From Ruminiclostridium josui JCM 17888 (GTDB lineage: Bacteria > Bacillota > Clostridia > Acetivibrionales > DSM-1351), in NCBI RefSeq assembly GCF_000526495.1, contig NZ_JAGE01000001.1:1176001-1240000 (forward strand): a stretch of 64,000 nt of DNA, written 5' to 3'. Position 1 is the stretch's first letter. Each line of letters opens with the position of its first letter. The translations under genes were made by a program, and so were the position numbers. The notes below the pieces were generated by a model. It saw nothing but the letters and a program-made list of their open reading frames with translations. It did no database searches and was not told the origin of the DNA. Of the stretch, positions 15,188 through 24,275 are shown in pieces.

Positions 15188-18100
15188 CGGAATACATACT
15201 GTCCACTACGTGAATTTTTAGTTCCCCTCCGGTAATCCAGCGGGACAGCGTACCTCCGGGAGTATGCACATCGGTAACAAGAAGCTGTACTATATAGTCC
15301 CTGTTATCCGGGAACCACAGCGGTATGTAATGTTTCCTGTAACGGAAGGGAGATGCGGGATTTTCCTTAAAGATAAATTGACCGTTTTCCTTTATTAAAG
15401 GGATAGCGGTTTCATAGCGATATTCCGGCAGATAGACTTCTGCAGTCTGTGGAGCAGTAATCAGCTCCGGCCTGTCATAATTGGTGTCAACATAGGCTGT
15501 AACACGGATTGAGTATCCATAGCCTGACTTGAGAAAACCTTTAGCTTTTGTATCATATTCCAGCACAGCGTTTACCTTCAACTCGGCATAGAATTGCCTC
15601 CATACAAACTTTCCACCCTCATACCGCTGCTCCCACCATGTCACCCTGGGCTGTTCACTTCTTTTCGGCGGGTTAGGCAATGACCGGCTTTCCTCCGGTT
15701 CTCCATAGGATATATTCTTTATCACAGCCTTTTGAGTATAAGTGTTGTTTTCAGCAGTGCTTTCATTTCTCAGCGACTGCTCAGGATTAATAATCGCAAT
15801 CAAGGTAACATTTTTGTCAGCCTGCACATTAGGAGTGTCCCAGCGGATGGATACAACATTCCAAGTATCCCTTTCCATTACTATCGCATCAATTCGCTTT
15901 GACAAAGACAATTCAGGTATTTGAAACAGTACAGTAACATTTTGTCCCGGTGTAAAGTCCAGGCTGCCTTTGTTGGATACTTTAACAGTGGTTATAACAG
16001 ACTGGTTTTCCTTATACTCATCGGGGGTGATTCTCTGTACATCCAAATCGTAAGGACGTTCCAGTACCATGATTTCCGCCGAAACCTGATTGTTGCCGGT
16101 ATTGCTGTCCTTGTAGCCTGCAGGTGCGGACACCTTAGCAGATAAACGAATACGCTCTCTTTTATCTCCAGCTGTTTTTGTTACAAGAAAGGCTTTCTTT
16201 TCAAATGCTTTGAAATTAGATGTACCGGGCACATCAGGAATCTTCTTACCGTTAATGGTGACATTTAGCTCAACATCATACAAATCCTTGTCGGTGGAGT
16301 TGGCGAAGTATACTGTAAAGCTGTATTCCTCATGCTCATATACAGTCGGGGGAGACGACAAATTTACCCACACATCGCATAGGTTTACTATGGTAGGTAT
16401 CTCAGGGTCATCCGGATTGTCAGGTTTTTTTGGCTCATCAGGATTATTGGGGTCATCAGGTTTTTCAGGGTCATCCTGATTATGAGGCTCATCTGGTTCG
16501 TCGGGTTTATCTGGGTCATCCGGTTCGTCAGGATTGTCAGGGTCGTCAGGATCATCTGAATCATCATCAGGTTGCTTAACAACTTTAATGCTTGAAACAG
16601 CAGTATTGTTGATGATATTTACATCCCTAAAGCCTTCCGGTGCCTCCACATTAGCCCACAAGCCATAAACCTCACCTGCACTTCCAGCATTATCTGTAAC
16701 AGTATAAGCTTTTGTCTCCCGGGGCTTGAAATTGGCTAATTCGTGGATTTGCGTCAATGCAATCTCATTATTTTTTCCCTTTAAGTGTACAGCTTTTAGT
16801 TCTACATCAGTGTTATTGGTAAAGCTTACGGTATAGCTGTAATTCTCATGTTCATATACCGTAGGCGGTGCAAAGATACACGCAGACAGATCGCAAAGAT
16901 CAGGTAAACCTGGTGGATCATCTGGTTCGTCCGGGTTATCCGGATTATCAGGATTATTCAGGTCATCGGGATTATCCGGGTCGTCAGGATCATCTGGATC
17001 ATCAGAATTATCAGGCGTTTCATCCGGTTTGGGGTTAACTATCCGTATAACTGCTGTAGCCGTGTTGTTGTTAAGATTTCCGTCTATAAAGCCTTCAGGC
17101 ACACCAATGTTTGCCCACAAGTGAATTTCATCGGCATCAGTATCAGCCGTACGTTTAACATCATAAGTTACACTTGAATTGGGTGAAAAGTCCTTCATCT
17201 CAGGTATTCCTTCAATCAGAACTTCATCTATCGTGCCTTTCAAAGGTACATCATAAGCTGTACTCGTTCCGCTGTTCATGTAGATTATAGTAAATGAATA
17301 GCTGTCGCCACGTTTCACTGTAACAGGGGCACGAATGACAACCGATAGGTCGTTGCCTTCACATGCTTTGAACTTAAAATAGAAGTCTGCTGCTGGAATC
17401 CTGTAATGAATATTCTGCGTGATACTGGTCTGCGTTTTATTTTCTCCGTCATAATATTCATCACTCTCCGGTGTATAATCCCATTCGAGCCCCATGTATT
17501 GAAAATTGCGGGACAGCAGCACATCATCCTTGGTGAAAGTAACAGAAGTAGTCTGATAGGGATAGAGCAGCTCCGGCACTCCCTTGTCCTGAGCAGTGAG
17601 CTTACCGTAAACCTTCTGTTTGTTCACATCGCACCAGGTAGCCTCTATGTCAACTTTAACAGGAGCCTGGTAGGATAGTGCTGTATTTCTCATGGTTTCA
17701 AAGGCTGTTAGACTTTTAGGTGTCCAGCCGTAACTGGTGGTCAGTGTTTCAAATTGCGTATTGGTATCATAGGTTCCATATATTTTGCCGGAACTGAAAT
17801 TGTGAATCTCCACAACATTGCTGCCTTTTAGTGTATAAGTCCTCCCGTCACACTTACCGATCCACCCGGCAATCCGTTCCTTTTCATAGTCTGCAACGGT
17901 ATTTGCATTCACAAGATCAATTCTCTGCGGCTCCGGGAAGGTCTTTATAAGCGTCTCTCCATCATATATTTCTCTGACATTCATTCCGATGGTGCGATAC
18001 CGGATGTCGTAGACAGCTTTCACTTGAAAAATAACATTAGCTGTGATGGTGAGGACTGCACCCTGATCTGTTTTTGCTGTTATTGTATACGGGCCGCATG

Positions 18101-18386
18101 ACTCCTTATTCTCAACAGTCAAAATATATTTCGGTGTTATCTTTATGCTCTGTCTACCATATTCCAGTTGAATATCTGTAATTGTCCCGATTTTTGCCGT
18201 TACTTGAATTGAGATTTCCTCCGGAAAATGCTCTATGGCTACCATACCGCTTTCGCTTTGCAAGCTGTCTATTGGAGAGGTAATATTGATTTCAATGTCA
18301 CTGTTTACTGAAGCAAATGCTTTGCCCGAAAGGAGCAGGCAAAATATAAAAACAAGCGATACGGTATAAAATAACTTTATTTTCAT
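15165..18386 (-). CDS. Exported CARDB-repeat surface protein, cluster A
   Basis: A 1073-residue protein with a signal peptide (MKIKLFYTVSLVFIFCLLLS, cleavage after AFA). After an N-terminal beta domain come three to four CARDB-like modules that share the pattern PPTVYEHExYSxTVxFxN and GNNxVxAxI. They are separated by acidic spacers of DPDDPDNPDE type near residues 455-500 and 590-665. The last 150 residues (KGFLKSGYGYSIRVTAYVDT, TAEVYLPEYRYE) align with the end of the intron-split exported protein of cluster B. It probably displays an adhesion or mating-pair module on the cell surface. No LPXTG signal is visible. Confidence 0.8.
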   Translation of the reverse strand: MKIKLFYTVSLVFIFCLLLSGKAFASVNSDIEINITSPIDSLQSESGMVAIEHFPEEISIQVTAKIGTITDIQLEYGRQSIKITPKYILTVENKESCGPYTITAKTDQGAVLTITANVIFQVKAVYDIRYRTIGMNVREIYDGETLIKTFPEPQRIDLVNANTVADYEKERIAGWIGKCDGRTYTLKGSNVVEIHNFSSGKIYGTYDTNTQFETLTTSYGWTPKSLTAFETMRNTALSYQAPVKVDIEATWCDVNKQKVYGKLTAQDKGVPELLYPYQTTSVTFTKDDVLLSRNFQYMGLEWDYTPESDEYYDGENKTQTSITQNIHYRIPAADFYFKFKACEGNDLSVVIRAPVTVKRGDSYSFTIIYMNSGTSTAYDVPLKGTIDEVLIEGIPEMKDFSPNSSVTYDVKRTADTDADEIHLWANIGVPEGFIDGNLNNNTATAVIRIVNPKPDETPDNSDDPDDPDDPDNPDDLNNPDNPDNPDEPDDPPGLPDLCDLSACIFAPPTVYEHENYSYTVSFTNNTDVELKAVHLKGKNNEIALTQIHELANFKPRETKAYTVTDNAGSAGEVYGLWANVEAPEGFRDVNIINNTAVSSIKVVKQPDDDSDDPDDPDNPDEPDDPDKPDEPDEPHNQDDPEKPDDPNNPDEPKKPDNPDDPEIPTIVNLCDVWVNLSSPPTVYEHEEYSFTVYFANSTDKDLYDVELNVTINGKKIPDVPGTSNFKAFEKKAFLVTKTAGDKRERIRLSAKVSAPAGYKDSNTGNNQVSAEIMVLERPYDLDVQRITPDEYKENQSVITTVKVSNKGSLDFTPGQNVTVLFQIPELSLSKRIDAIVMERDTWNVVSIRWDTPNVQADKNVTLIAIINPEQSLRNESTAENNTYTQKAVIKNISYGEPEESRSLPNPPKRSEQPRVTWWEQRYEGGKFVWRQFYAELKVNAVLEYDTKAKGFLKSGYGYSIRVTAYVDTNYDRPELITAPQTAEVYLPEYRYETAIPLIKENGQFIFKENPASPFRYRKHYIPLWFPDNRDYIVQLLVTDVHTPGGTLSRWITGGELKIHVVDSMYSDDVTTGN

Positions 18387-18868
18387 TAAAAACCTCCTTC
18401 CTCAATTCTTGTATTAACGCTGGATATTCTAAAGGGAAGCCTCACATCGCCGGTCAGAAAACTGAAGATACTGCGGGTCTTCAGTGCCCCCTCCAGCGTC
18501 AGCCGGGGCGGAATGTCGGTAGCATTAATGTGCTTTATTTCAAGCTCGTAAACCCATTCTTCGTCGATATATTTGCTTAAATCCGCATCAAGTTTCATGC
18601 TTTCATGCAGGTACTCATATAATCTTTCTTCCGCAAGGGCGCTGTCCATCCTGGCATGACCGTCCCTGCGGTATTCGTCCAGCATGGCATATTCCACTGA
18701 GGCATTCACACCCCTTTGAAGGACATATTCCACCTGCTGGTACAGACTTTCCATACGGAAATATTCAATCAGGATAGCTGAAAGCGTCAGGATGAAAAAG
18801 ACTAGAATCACGATGAAAATAAAAACATCGCCCTTACGGTTTTGCAAAATGTATTTATAGCTGTTCAC
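18386..18868 (-). CDS. TadE/TadG-like minor pilin or pseudopilin, cluster A
   Basis: About 160 residues with a short basic N-terminus (NSYKYILQNRKGD) and one hydrophobic segment, VFIFIVILVFFILTLSAILI, followed by a periplasm-like globular part. This is the layout of TadE/TadG pseudopilins. GTG 18868, six bases after GAGGAGG, is preferred; a TTG at 18907 inside the upstream gene lacks a ribosome site. It directly follows the DUF4320 gene and abuts the CARDB gene. Cluster B has an equivalent at 43088-43651. Confidence 0.65.
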   Translation of the reverse strand: MNSYKYILQNRKGDVFIFIVILVFFILTLSAILIEYFRMESLYQQVEYVLQRGVNASVEYAMLDEYRRDGHARMDSALAEERLYEYLHESMKLDADLSKYIDEEWVYELEIKHINATDIPPRLTLEGALKTRSIFSFLTGDVRLPFRISSVNTRIEEGGF

Positions 18869-18888
18869 GTCCATCCTCCTCAGCAATC

Positions 18889-19371
18889 TCAGTCGGAGAG
18901 CTTCCAATACTTTTCCGACATACCGGTAATGCTTACTCTCATAGGAATCATAATCTTAACTGGAGGTGCAAAGGATGGTGTAAAGATGGTAAATGGATGA
19001 CTGTATGTCATCGTAATCGTGAAGGTATCCCTTAACTGTATTTTCTGACCGTCATGGTAATTCACATCCTCGACGGTCATCTCCGGTGAGAGGCCGGTCT
19101 GCTGCTTAAGCCGGTAGAAAACATCATAGGCTTTATCTGATACCTGTCCCTCCAGTTCAACTACCCGTACAACACGCCGACAGATATGGTTCAAATTAAG
19201 GTAAGTAGTGAAGATACTCAAAAAGCTCAAAACCGTAACCATGAGTGTAATCACAACCAGTGTTTTAATCATCAGGTCAAAATAGCTGCTGCCTTTTCTG
19301 TCGTGAAGGAGTCTTTGAAAAAGCAGAAGGGGAGAATTTCTCTCCCCCGTGCTTTGGTGCCTGCTGTTCAT
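18889..19371 (-). CDS. DUF4320 family pilin-like protein, cluster A
   Basis: A 160-residue protein. HDRKGSSYFDLMIKTLVVI opens a single N-terminal membrane helix, and RRVVRVVELEGQVSDKAYD plus a C-terminal SITGMSEKYWKL complete the DUF4320 pattern. The family is seen in clostridial conjugative elements beside Tad-like genes and resembles TadE-type pseudopilins. The paralogue in cluster B (43648-44049) ends in GKSEVYWKK. It probably contributes to the tip or base of a pilus-like fibre, which is inference from layout. Confidence 0.75.
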   Translation of the reverse strand: MNSRHQSTGERNSPLLLFQRLLHDRKGSSYFDLMIKTLVVITLMVTVLSFLSIFTTYLNLNHICRRVVRVVELEGQVSDKAYDVFYRLKQQTGLSPEMTVEDVNYHDGQKIQLRDTFTITMTYSHPFTIFTPSFAPPVKIMIPMRVSITGMSEKYWKLSD

Positions 19372-19417
19372 ATGCGTTGCACCTCCCGCATCTGCAGGTT
19401 TACCTTTAATTTTTTCA

Positions 19418-19627
19418 TCAACTCAGTAAACCGGTGATTTTGCTGACGATACTGTTCCAGATCTGTGTTATGGAACCTTGATACAGTGTCATGAACACCG
19501 CACCTACTACTACAACAATCAAGACCACGATAAGCCAACCGGTCATCTGGTCGCCGGACTTATTTGCCAATATGTTTTTGCCCTTTAAAGTTGCTATTCT
19601 CATTTTGTTTTTCAAAGCAGTCATCAT
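19418..19627 (-). CDS. Small pilin-like membrane protein, tandem copy 3
   Basis: 69 residues from ATG 19627, after GGAGG. A basic N-terminus and ANKSGDQMTGW lead into a valine-rich helix (LIVVLIVVVVGAVFMTLYQ) and an amphipathic C-terminus with IWNSIVSKITGLLS. It is nearly the same as the two following paralogues. The build resembles the DUF6133-type protein of cluster B and Flp-like pilins. It is presumably a major subunit processed by the A24 peptidase, although no classic Flp cleavage site is evident. Confidence 0.7.
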   Translation of the reverse strand: MMTALKNKMRIATLKGKNILANKSGDQMTGWLIVVLIVVVVGAVFMTLYQGSITQIWNSIVSKITGLLS

Positions 19628-19668
19628 AATTAATCCCTCCATTATTCTAAACTTAGTTTTAATTTAGG

Positions 19669-19685
19669 GGGGAGCAGAGCTCCCC
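19669..19685 (-). terminator. Hairpin between pilin-like genes
   Basis: A seven-base G/C-rich stem GGGGAGC with loop AGA and its complement lies between pilin-like copies 2 and 3. Read on the minus strand it is followed by CCTAAATTAAAAC, without a clear T run. It may tune the relative mRNA levels of the copies. Confidence 0.4.
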
Positions 19686-19716
19686 GAGTGTCATGAGCCT
19701 TTAGAAGCAATTTCGT

Positions 19717-19926
19717 TTAGTTCAAAAGGCTGGTAATCTTGGTGACAATGCTGTTCCAGATTGTAGATATTGAATCCTTATACAGCGTCAGGAAGACTGC
19801 ACCAACCACCACAACGATCAGGACTACGATGAGCCAGCCGGTCATCTGGTCACCGAATTTGTTTGCCAAAACATTCCTGCATTTAAGTCCTGCCATCCGT
19901 ATTTTGTTTTTCACTGTTAAAAGCAT
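19717..19926 (-). CDS. Small pilin-like membrane protein, tandem copy 2
   Basis: 69 residues from ATG 19926, with GGAGGTATTTACT upstream. The sequence MLLTVKNKIRMAGLK, then ANKFGDQMTGW, the valine-rich helix and IWNSIVTKITSLLN differs from copy 3 mainly in the first 20 residues and a few C-terminal positions. It is part of a three-gene array that suggests either high pilin dosage or a mixed fibre. Confidence 0.7.
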   Translation of the reverse strand: MLLTVKNKIRMAGLKCRNVLANKFGDQMTGWLIVVLIVVVVGAVFLTLYKDSISTIWNSIVTKITSLLN

Positions 19927-20019
19927 AGTAAATACCTCCGTTAATTTAGATTTTGGTAAAAGAAAAAAGGGAAGCCATACTGGATATGCTCCCCCTGTAC
20001 TGCTGCCTTTTAGCTGCGA

Positions 20020-20217
20020 TTAACTTAAAAGGCCGGTGATTTTGTCTACAATGCTGTTCCAGATAGTGGTGATAGAGCCCTGGTACAACGTCATAAACAC
20101 TGCGCCTACTACCACAACAACCAGCACAACAATAAGCCAGCCGGTCATCTGGTCACCCGACTTGTTTGCCAGAACATTTCCGGCATTCGATATAGCATTT
20201 GCAATGCGTTTCCTCAC
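20020..20217 (-). CDS. Small pilin-like membrane protein, tandem copy 1
   Basis: 65 residues from GTG 20217, eight bases after AAAGGAGGG. A second candidate, GTG 20271 after AGGAGG, would add a Thr/Asn-rich leader (RNTTTTNSITQE). The core ANKSGDQMTGW, the valine-rich helix and IWNSIVDKITGLLS matches copies 2 and 3. It is the first pilin-like gene after the tadC terminator. Two good ribosome sites in frame are unusual and may give two protein forms. Confidence 0.65.
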   Translation of the reverse strand: MRKRIANAISNAGNVLANKSGDQMTGWLIVVLVVVVVGAVFMTLYQGSITTIWNSIVDKITGLLS

Positions 20218-20323
20218 AGGATTTGCCCTCCTTTCTTGCGTAATAGAGTTTGTAGTTGTAGTGTTTCTCACAGGTAATACCTCCTGAAATTGTATTTTGA
20301 AAAGGGTGATTCCCTTTTTCACA

Positions 20324-21229
20324 TTAAAAAAGGCTCCCCATTGATCTAATCATGTGGGAGCCTATAACATAGAGCAGGCAGGCAAGCGTCACAGCCACAA
20401 GGGGTATGGATGCAATCTTGACCCTTCGTGGCAGCTTATGAAGTTTTTTTCTGAGTGCTTCTCTGGCTTTGATGTCCATATCTCTTGCAAGGTATGCCAG
20501 AGCTTCTCCCTGATGCTCGCCCCGGTACAGCCCTATAAGGGCATTCACTAAAAAAGATACTTCTGTCATTCCAATGCGTTCATTGAAATTCCGGAGAGCT
20601 GTTTCAATATCCTTCGCTTTCATCTCCATGACCAAAACCGAGACATCATAGTGGAATACATCACTGGCTACCTTCAGGTAATCTTCGAATATCTGGATTA
20701 AATCCACCTGAACAACTGCCCTTTTACTATCATCCTTAATGTCATCTAGCTTATACAGGATGGAACGGATAAAACCCGGAAGCTCTATTTCGATCCGGTT
20801 TTTCTTTTCCTTCATCTTGTCTTTAAGGTCTGTCATGAAGTGGAAGTACACCACTACCGCAAAGATTAGAACTACAGGGGCAAGGTTTGCCGCTCCAATG
20901 GCAAAAAGGAGCAAGGCAAGCGGTAATGTAAAAAAAGCACATAAAATAGCTCTTGCGTAATATTCTTTCGGAGTCAGTTCAAGCCCTCCGCGCCTCAGTG
21001 TAGATGCCATTCTTGCTTCCTTTACCGGGTCAATCGGGATGAACCTTGCAAGTGGCTTTGATAACGGCATAATTATCCGGTTTACTAGCCGCTGGCTTGA
21101 TTTTTCCTTTTCAGCCTGCAAGATTTTGATGTTCTTTTTCATACTAAGCTTCGGGATTTTAAGAAGCTGCCTGCATATTAAAAAGCCTGCCGAAGTCAGC
21201 AGGACAAATATAATAAACTGATAAAACAA
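20324..21229 (-). CDS. TadC-like inner-membrane platform protein, cluster A
   Basis: A 301-residue protein with an N-terminal helix, a central pair of helices (ILCAFFTLPLALLLFAIGAAN) and a C-terminal helix, plus a cytoplasmic GspF/TadC-type domain (FLVNALIGLYRGEHQGEALAYL). With the TadB-like partner it should form the platform on which the TadA ATPase acts. It follows the TadB-like gene by 12 bases and closes with a terminator inside its own 3' end. The cluster B counterpart is 44064-44936. Four-helix and GspF features are visible; assignment to TadC rather than TadB rests on gene order. Confidence 0.75.
   Translation of the reverse strand: MFYQFIIFVLLTSAGFLICRQLLKIPKLSMKKNIKILQAEKEKSSQRLVNRIIMPLSKPLARFIPIDPVKEARMASTLRRGGLELTPKEYYARAILCAFFTLPLALLLFAIGAANLAPVVLIFAVVVYFHFMTDLKDKMKEKKNRIEIELPGFIRSILYKLDDIKDDSKRAVVQVDLIQIFEDYLKVASDVFHYDVSVLVMEMKAKDIETALRNFNERIGMTEVSFLVNALIGLYRGEHQGEALAYLARDMDIKAREALRKKLHKLPRRVKIASIPLVAVTLACLLYVIGSHMIRSMGSLF
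20331..20363 (-). terminator. Terminator embedded in the end of the TadC-like gene
   Basis: An eight-base perfect stem AGGCTCCC and its complement spans the last codons of the TadC-like gene; the T run TTTTTT that follows encodes its Phe and stop region. It separates the secretion-machine genes from the pilin-like genes downstream. Confidence 0.75.
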
Positions 21230-21241
21230 AGGAAAACCTCC

Positions 21242-22156
21242 TTATCTGTTTGACGGTTTAGTAGCCTTCATCACATAAAAGGCTGTAGCGAGAGCTGTTA
21301 AAAGCATGAGAATAATTAGGAACTTACCTATGGCAGTCTTGGTGAGAAGTGAAAACCACTCGGCATTGGAAAAGCGCATCATAGGGATCACAGAGAACAT
21401 GAGTCCTGCCGTCATAAGATAGTCACGCCATACCTTTACCATCATACTGTCACTTTCAATCTGCATGGATTTAGCATCATTCATGGCCTTAATGATGGGA
21501 AACAAAGCAAATTTCAGTCTTCGGTCATGATGGCAAAGGATGAGGGTTTTTACCCACTCTGTAAAGTACCTGTTTTTAACTTTAGCTGCCAACCGATACA
21601 GTCCATGCTCCACATTGGGATTGATAAACCGAATTTCCGACACAAATTCATCAAAAGGTGTAGGAATTCTTAAATGTTCTGGAATATACCGATTCTTTTC
21701 CTCCACATAGGTTTCCACTGCCTTAATTATGTCATTATTTCCTGCATAGGCATTGGTAATGATGGACATGGTGTTTTCCAGCCCTTCGATTTCTTCCCTT
21801 GCTGCCGTAGAACTTCTCACTGTCAGATATAAATACGGGGCAGGGAACATACAGGCCGCCATTACCGCCGCCAGGCTGGTATTATCAAATAATAGGGTTC
21901 CTGCAACAAAGCCACCTGCTACTGATATAAGGATCATAATGACAAATTTTCTCGTAGTGCACCGAGTCTGACGAAACAGGGTTTCAAAACGTATTGAGAT
22001 TCTCTCCGTTACTTTAAGCTTTGTCCCCACCAGATCCATACGACGTTTTTTCAGTAGATTCTGCTCTTTAATAAACGGGTTCAAATTAAGCAAGAGAATC
22101 AGGGAAAGGCTGATGAGTGTGAAAACAAGGACATAAGATATATAAATCAGATTCAT
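21242..22156 (-). CDS. TadB-like inner-membrane platform protein, cluster A
   Basis: 304 residues from ATG 22156, which overlaps the tadA stop as ATGA. The topology is an N-terminal helix (YVLVFTLISLSLILLL), a central helical pair, a cytoplasmic type II secretion F-like segment (ENTMSIITNAYAGNNDIIKA) and two C-terminal helices. This matches the equivalent cluster B protein (44942-45871) closely in layout (VFREWCDAITACQYDR against YFTEWVKTLILCHHDR). In 60-base samples, 21301-21360 has 23 G/C and 45301-45360 has 33, so the paralogues differ in base use. Confidence 0.75.
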   Translation of the reverse strand: MNLIYISYVLVFTLISLSLILLLNLNPFIKEQNLLKKRRMDLVGTKLKVTERISIRFETLFRQTRCTTRKFVIMILISVAGGFVAGTLLFDNTSLAAVMAACMFPAPYLYLTVRSSTAAREEIEGLENTMSIITNAYAGNNDIIKAVETYVEEKNRYIPEHLRIPTPFDEFVSEIRFINPNVEHGLYRLAAKVKNRYFTEWVKTLILCHHDRRLKFALFPIIKAMNDAKSMQIESDSMMVKVWRDYLMTAGLMFSVIPMMRFSNAEWFSLLTKTAIGKFLIILMLLTALATAFYVMKATKPSNR

Positions 22157-23541
22157 TCTGCTCCCCCTTTCGTAAAGCGAAGAATCTCTTCTTGAGGGAC
22201 ACCGCCTATCAGCAGTTTTTCCGCAAGTGCCGGGGAAATGCAACCTAAACGCTTATGGGTGCCCACAGCCTTAATAATCTTACCGTCTTTATCCCGTTCA
22301 TAATGGTCAATAACATATTTATATAAGGTATTTCCTGTTACCTCACCATTTTCTACCCCTGTAGCCTCAAAGATTTCCATGTATTTGCGGGATTTGTCCG
22401 GAAGCTGCATTTTGAAAAGCATAATGGGAAAAGCTTCAACAATGTTTTTCAGAAGTCTTTCTTCTGATAAGGATGTTCCTGCCTCAAGGCACATTGTAAG
22501 GATTCTGTCGTATGCCGTCCGTGCACTGTTGGCATGGAGGGTACTGACAATGGTGTGCCCTGTCCGTCCGGCTTCCTGCACGGTCAATGCTTCTTTTCCA
22601 CGCATCTCTGCAGGTACAAGGATTTCAGGATGCAGCCTTAGTGATAGTTTCAATAAATCCAGCATGGAAATAGGATTAGGTTCTTCCTTGGTTAAAAGAT
22701 GTATGACATCATTTATCATTACACCGTTTTCATCAAACTTTGCCAGTGACAGTTCACGGGTGTCCTCTATTGTGACAATGCGTTTGTCCGGAGGTACACA
22801 GCTTAGTATGTATCCCATATCAGCGGTTTTCCCGCTGCCGGTTGCTCCGGCTATTGCAACTGATACGCCGTTATTAACACATAGAGTCAGAAAGTCCAGT
22901 TCCTCTGCTGTAGCCGTATCCCACTCAATCAGATTTTCCCTTGTAATGAAAGAGGGCTTTTGTTTTCTAATAGAGGCAATGGCTCCCGCATCTGGGTCAA
23001 CGCAGGGCGAAATAGCTCCCGACATTCGGACACCTCGTGCAATGAAACTGTCTCCAATAGGTTTTGAGCCATCGAGAATGACATTTCCAAACCGGCTCAT
23101 CTTTCTTACAATATTGGAGCAGGCTTCGGGTGTACCAAAGGTTTCATTGAGTCGCACCTTTCTATCCCTATACAGTACCCAAATGCCACCATAACCGTTG
23201 ACGTTTATTTCCTCCGTGTCAGTATCCTGAAGATATGGTGATAACAGTCCCATACCCGCCATGTCATAATATATCGCGTCTACCAATTCAGAAATGTTGC
23301 CTTTATCCTTTGCAACCAGCTGCTCACTGTTTAAATAGCGCATGATTAGGTCTTTAAGCTTTTCCTCGGCTTCCTCCGAGTACAACACCTGGGCAAGCTC
23401 CGATGAATGATTCTTCGCTATTATGCGCTGCAGTTTATCAAGAATTTCGCTGTAATCCTGGGCCTGCATACTCTCACCACTGTCGGAACGCAGTTTGTTA
23501 GCCCGGTAAATCAGGTCATTTACTGAAAATCCATGGTTCAC
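22153..23541 (-). CDS. tadA: TadA/CpaF-like secretion ATPase, cluster A
   Basis: A 462-residue type II/IV secretion ATPase. It has Walker A GATGSGKT (about residue 230), an Asp box (VTIEDTREL), a Walker B region (EILVPAEMRGKEA) and a His box-like GHTIVSTLHANS. The N-terminal helical domain is typical of CpaF/TadA. It would power pilus assembly or transfer of a substrate. Both ends overlap neighbours as ATGA. The paralogue at 45899-47407 has GATSSGKT. ICEs usually use VirB4/VirD4, so two TadA ATPases in one element are notable. Confidence 0.9.
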   Translation of the reverse strand: MNHGFSVNDLIYRANKLRSDSGESMQAQDYSEILDKLQRIIAKNHSSELAQVLYSEEAEEKLKDLIMRYLNSEQLVAKDKGNISELVDAIYYDMAGMGLLSPYLQDTDTEEINVNGYGGIWVLYRDRKVRLNETFGTPEACSNIVRKMSRFGNVILDGSKPIGDSFIARGVRMSGAISPCVDPDAGAIASIRKQKPSFITRENLIEWDTATAEELDFLTLCVNNGVSVAIAGATGSGKTADMGYILSCVPPDKRIVTIEDTRELSLAKFDENGVMINDVIHLLTKEEPNPISMLDLLKLSLRLHPEILVPAEMRGKEALTVQEAGRTGHTIVSTLHANSARTAYDRILTMCLEAGTSLSEERLLKNIVEAFPIMLFKMQLPDKSRKYMEIFEATGVENGEVTGNTLYKYVIDHYERDKDGKIIKAVGTHKRLGCISPALAEKLLIGGVPQEEILRFTKGGAE

Positions 23542-24275
23542 CTCTTTTCACCTCCACAAATCGAGGATGCGATTTTCTCCAGTACCTTGCTATAACGTCT
23601 GCAGAACCGATCATGGTAGGAATACAGCGGTGTCCCGGCATTCTCAAGTTCTCCTGCCCGCTTGATATATGGCAGCTCATAGGCAAAAGGCACTTTCATC
23701 ATACTTCGATAGGCTTTATCATCAAATTCACCATTAGGAGACACAAGAATATGAGTCTGCTTGTCTGCAATATGCAGTTCCCGGGTAAAATCGGAAACAC
23801 TCCTGTACCACATTTGGGCTGCTATTGAGGGCTTATGCAGGGTAAATATTCTTTCAGCCAGCCAGAGGCCTACTCCGGATATCGGGTTGGTCAACTCAGG
23901 GGCACCATCCACGATGAGAATATCAAATACCATCGTTGCGGCCTTCATCATGCGTTCAGTTTCCTGAAGAGTTACGGTATCGCAGAGAAGCCCGGTATAG
24001 CAGGTAGGCACGGATAGAAAAAACAGGTTTTTACTCCCCTCGTAATGGCTAAACTTATCTCCAATGTTTGGGTTATCATCTTTTAATGCTTTATAAAGGC
24101 CTATCTCAGGAGGAACATTCTGGCCGAAAAAAACTTGCAGATCTCCATATGTCAAATTTGAGGAAATGAGTCCTACCAGCATATCACGTTTAGAAAGTGC
24201 ACAGGCCAGGTTTACTGCGAAAGTTGTTTTACCGCAATTATTACCTCCCCAAACAGTATAGGTTTTACCGCTCAT
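23538..24275 (-). CDS. TadZ/CpaE-like ParA-type ATPase, cluster A
   Basis: About 245 residues from ATG 24275. The N-terminus SGKTYTVWGGNNCGKTTFAVN is a Walker A-like loop of the MinD/ParA class, and ILIVDGAPELTNP is the Walker B-like element. TadZ/CpaE proteins place the pilus machine at a pole or site. It overlaps the CpaB-like gene by 11 bases and the tadA gene by four. The paralogue in cluster B (47404-48219) has VWGSPSSGKTTVSVKLAKH. Confidence 0.75.
   Translation of the reverse strand: MSGKTYTVWGGNNCGKTTFAVNLACALSKRDMLVGLISSNLTYGDLQVFFGQNVPPEIGLYKALKDDNPNIGDKFSHYEGSKNLFFLSVPTCYTGLLCDTVTLQETERMMKAATMVFDILIVDGAPELTNPISGVGLWLAERIFTLHKPSIAAQMWYRSVSDFTRELHIADKQTHILVSPNGEFDDKAYRSMMKVPFAYELPYIKRAGELENAGTPLYSYHDRFCRRYSKVLEKIASSICGGEKR

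Noticed and set aside
16390-17010. Short repeated DNA units, first considered as a CRISPR-like or satellite array
   Set aside because: The repeats follow codons for DPDDPDNPD-type linkers of the CARDB protein; spacing is irregular and there are no unique spacers.
22379-23194. Plus-strand frame of 271 codons opposite the cluster A TadA gene
   Set aside because: TadA motifs on the minus strand are intact and the antisense product resembles no family; Ser-rich shadow.
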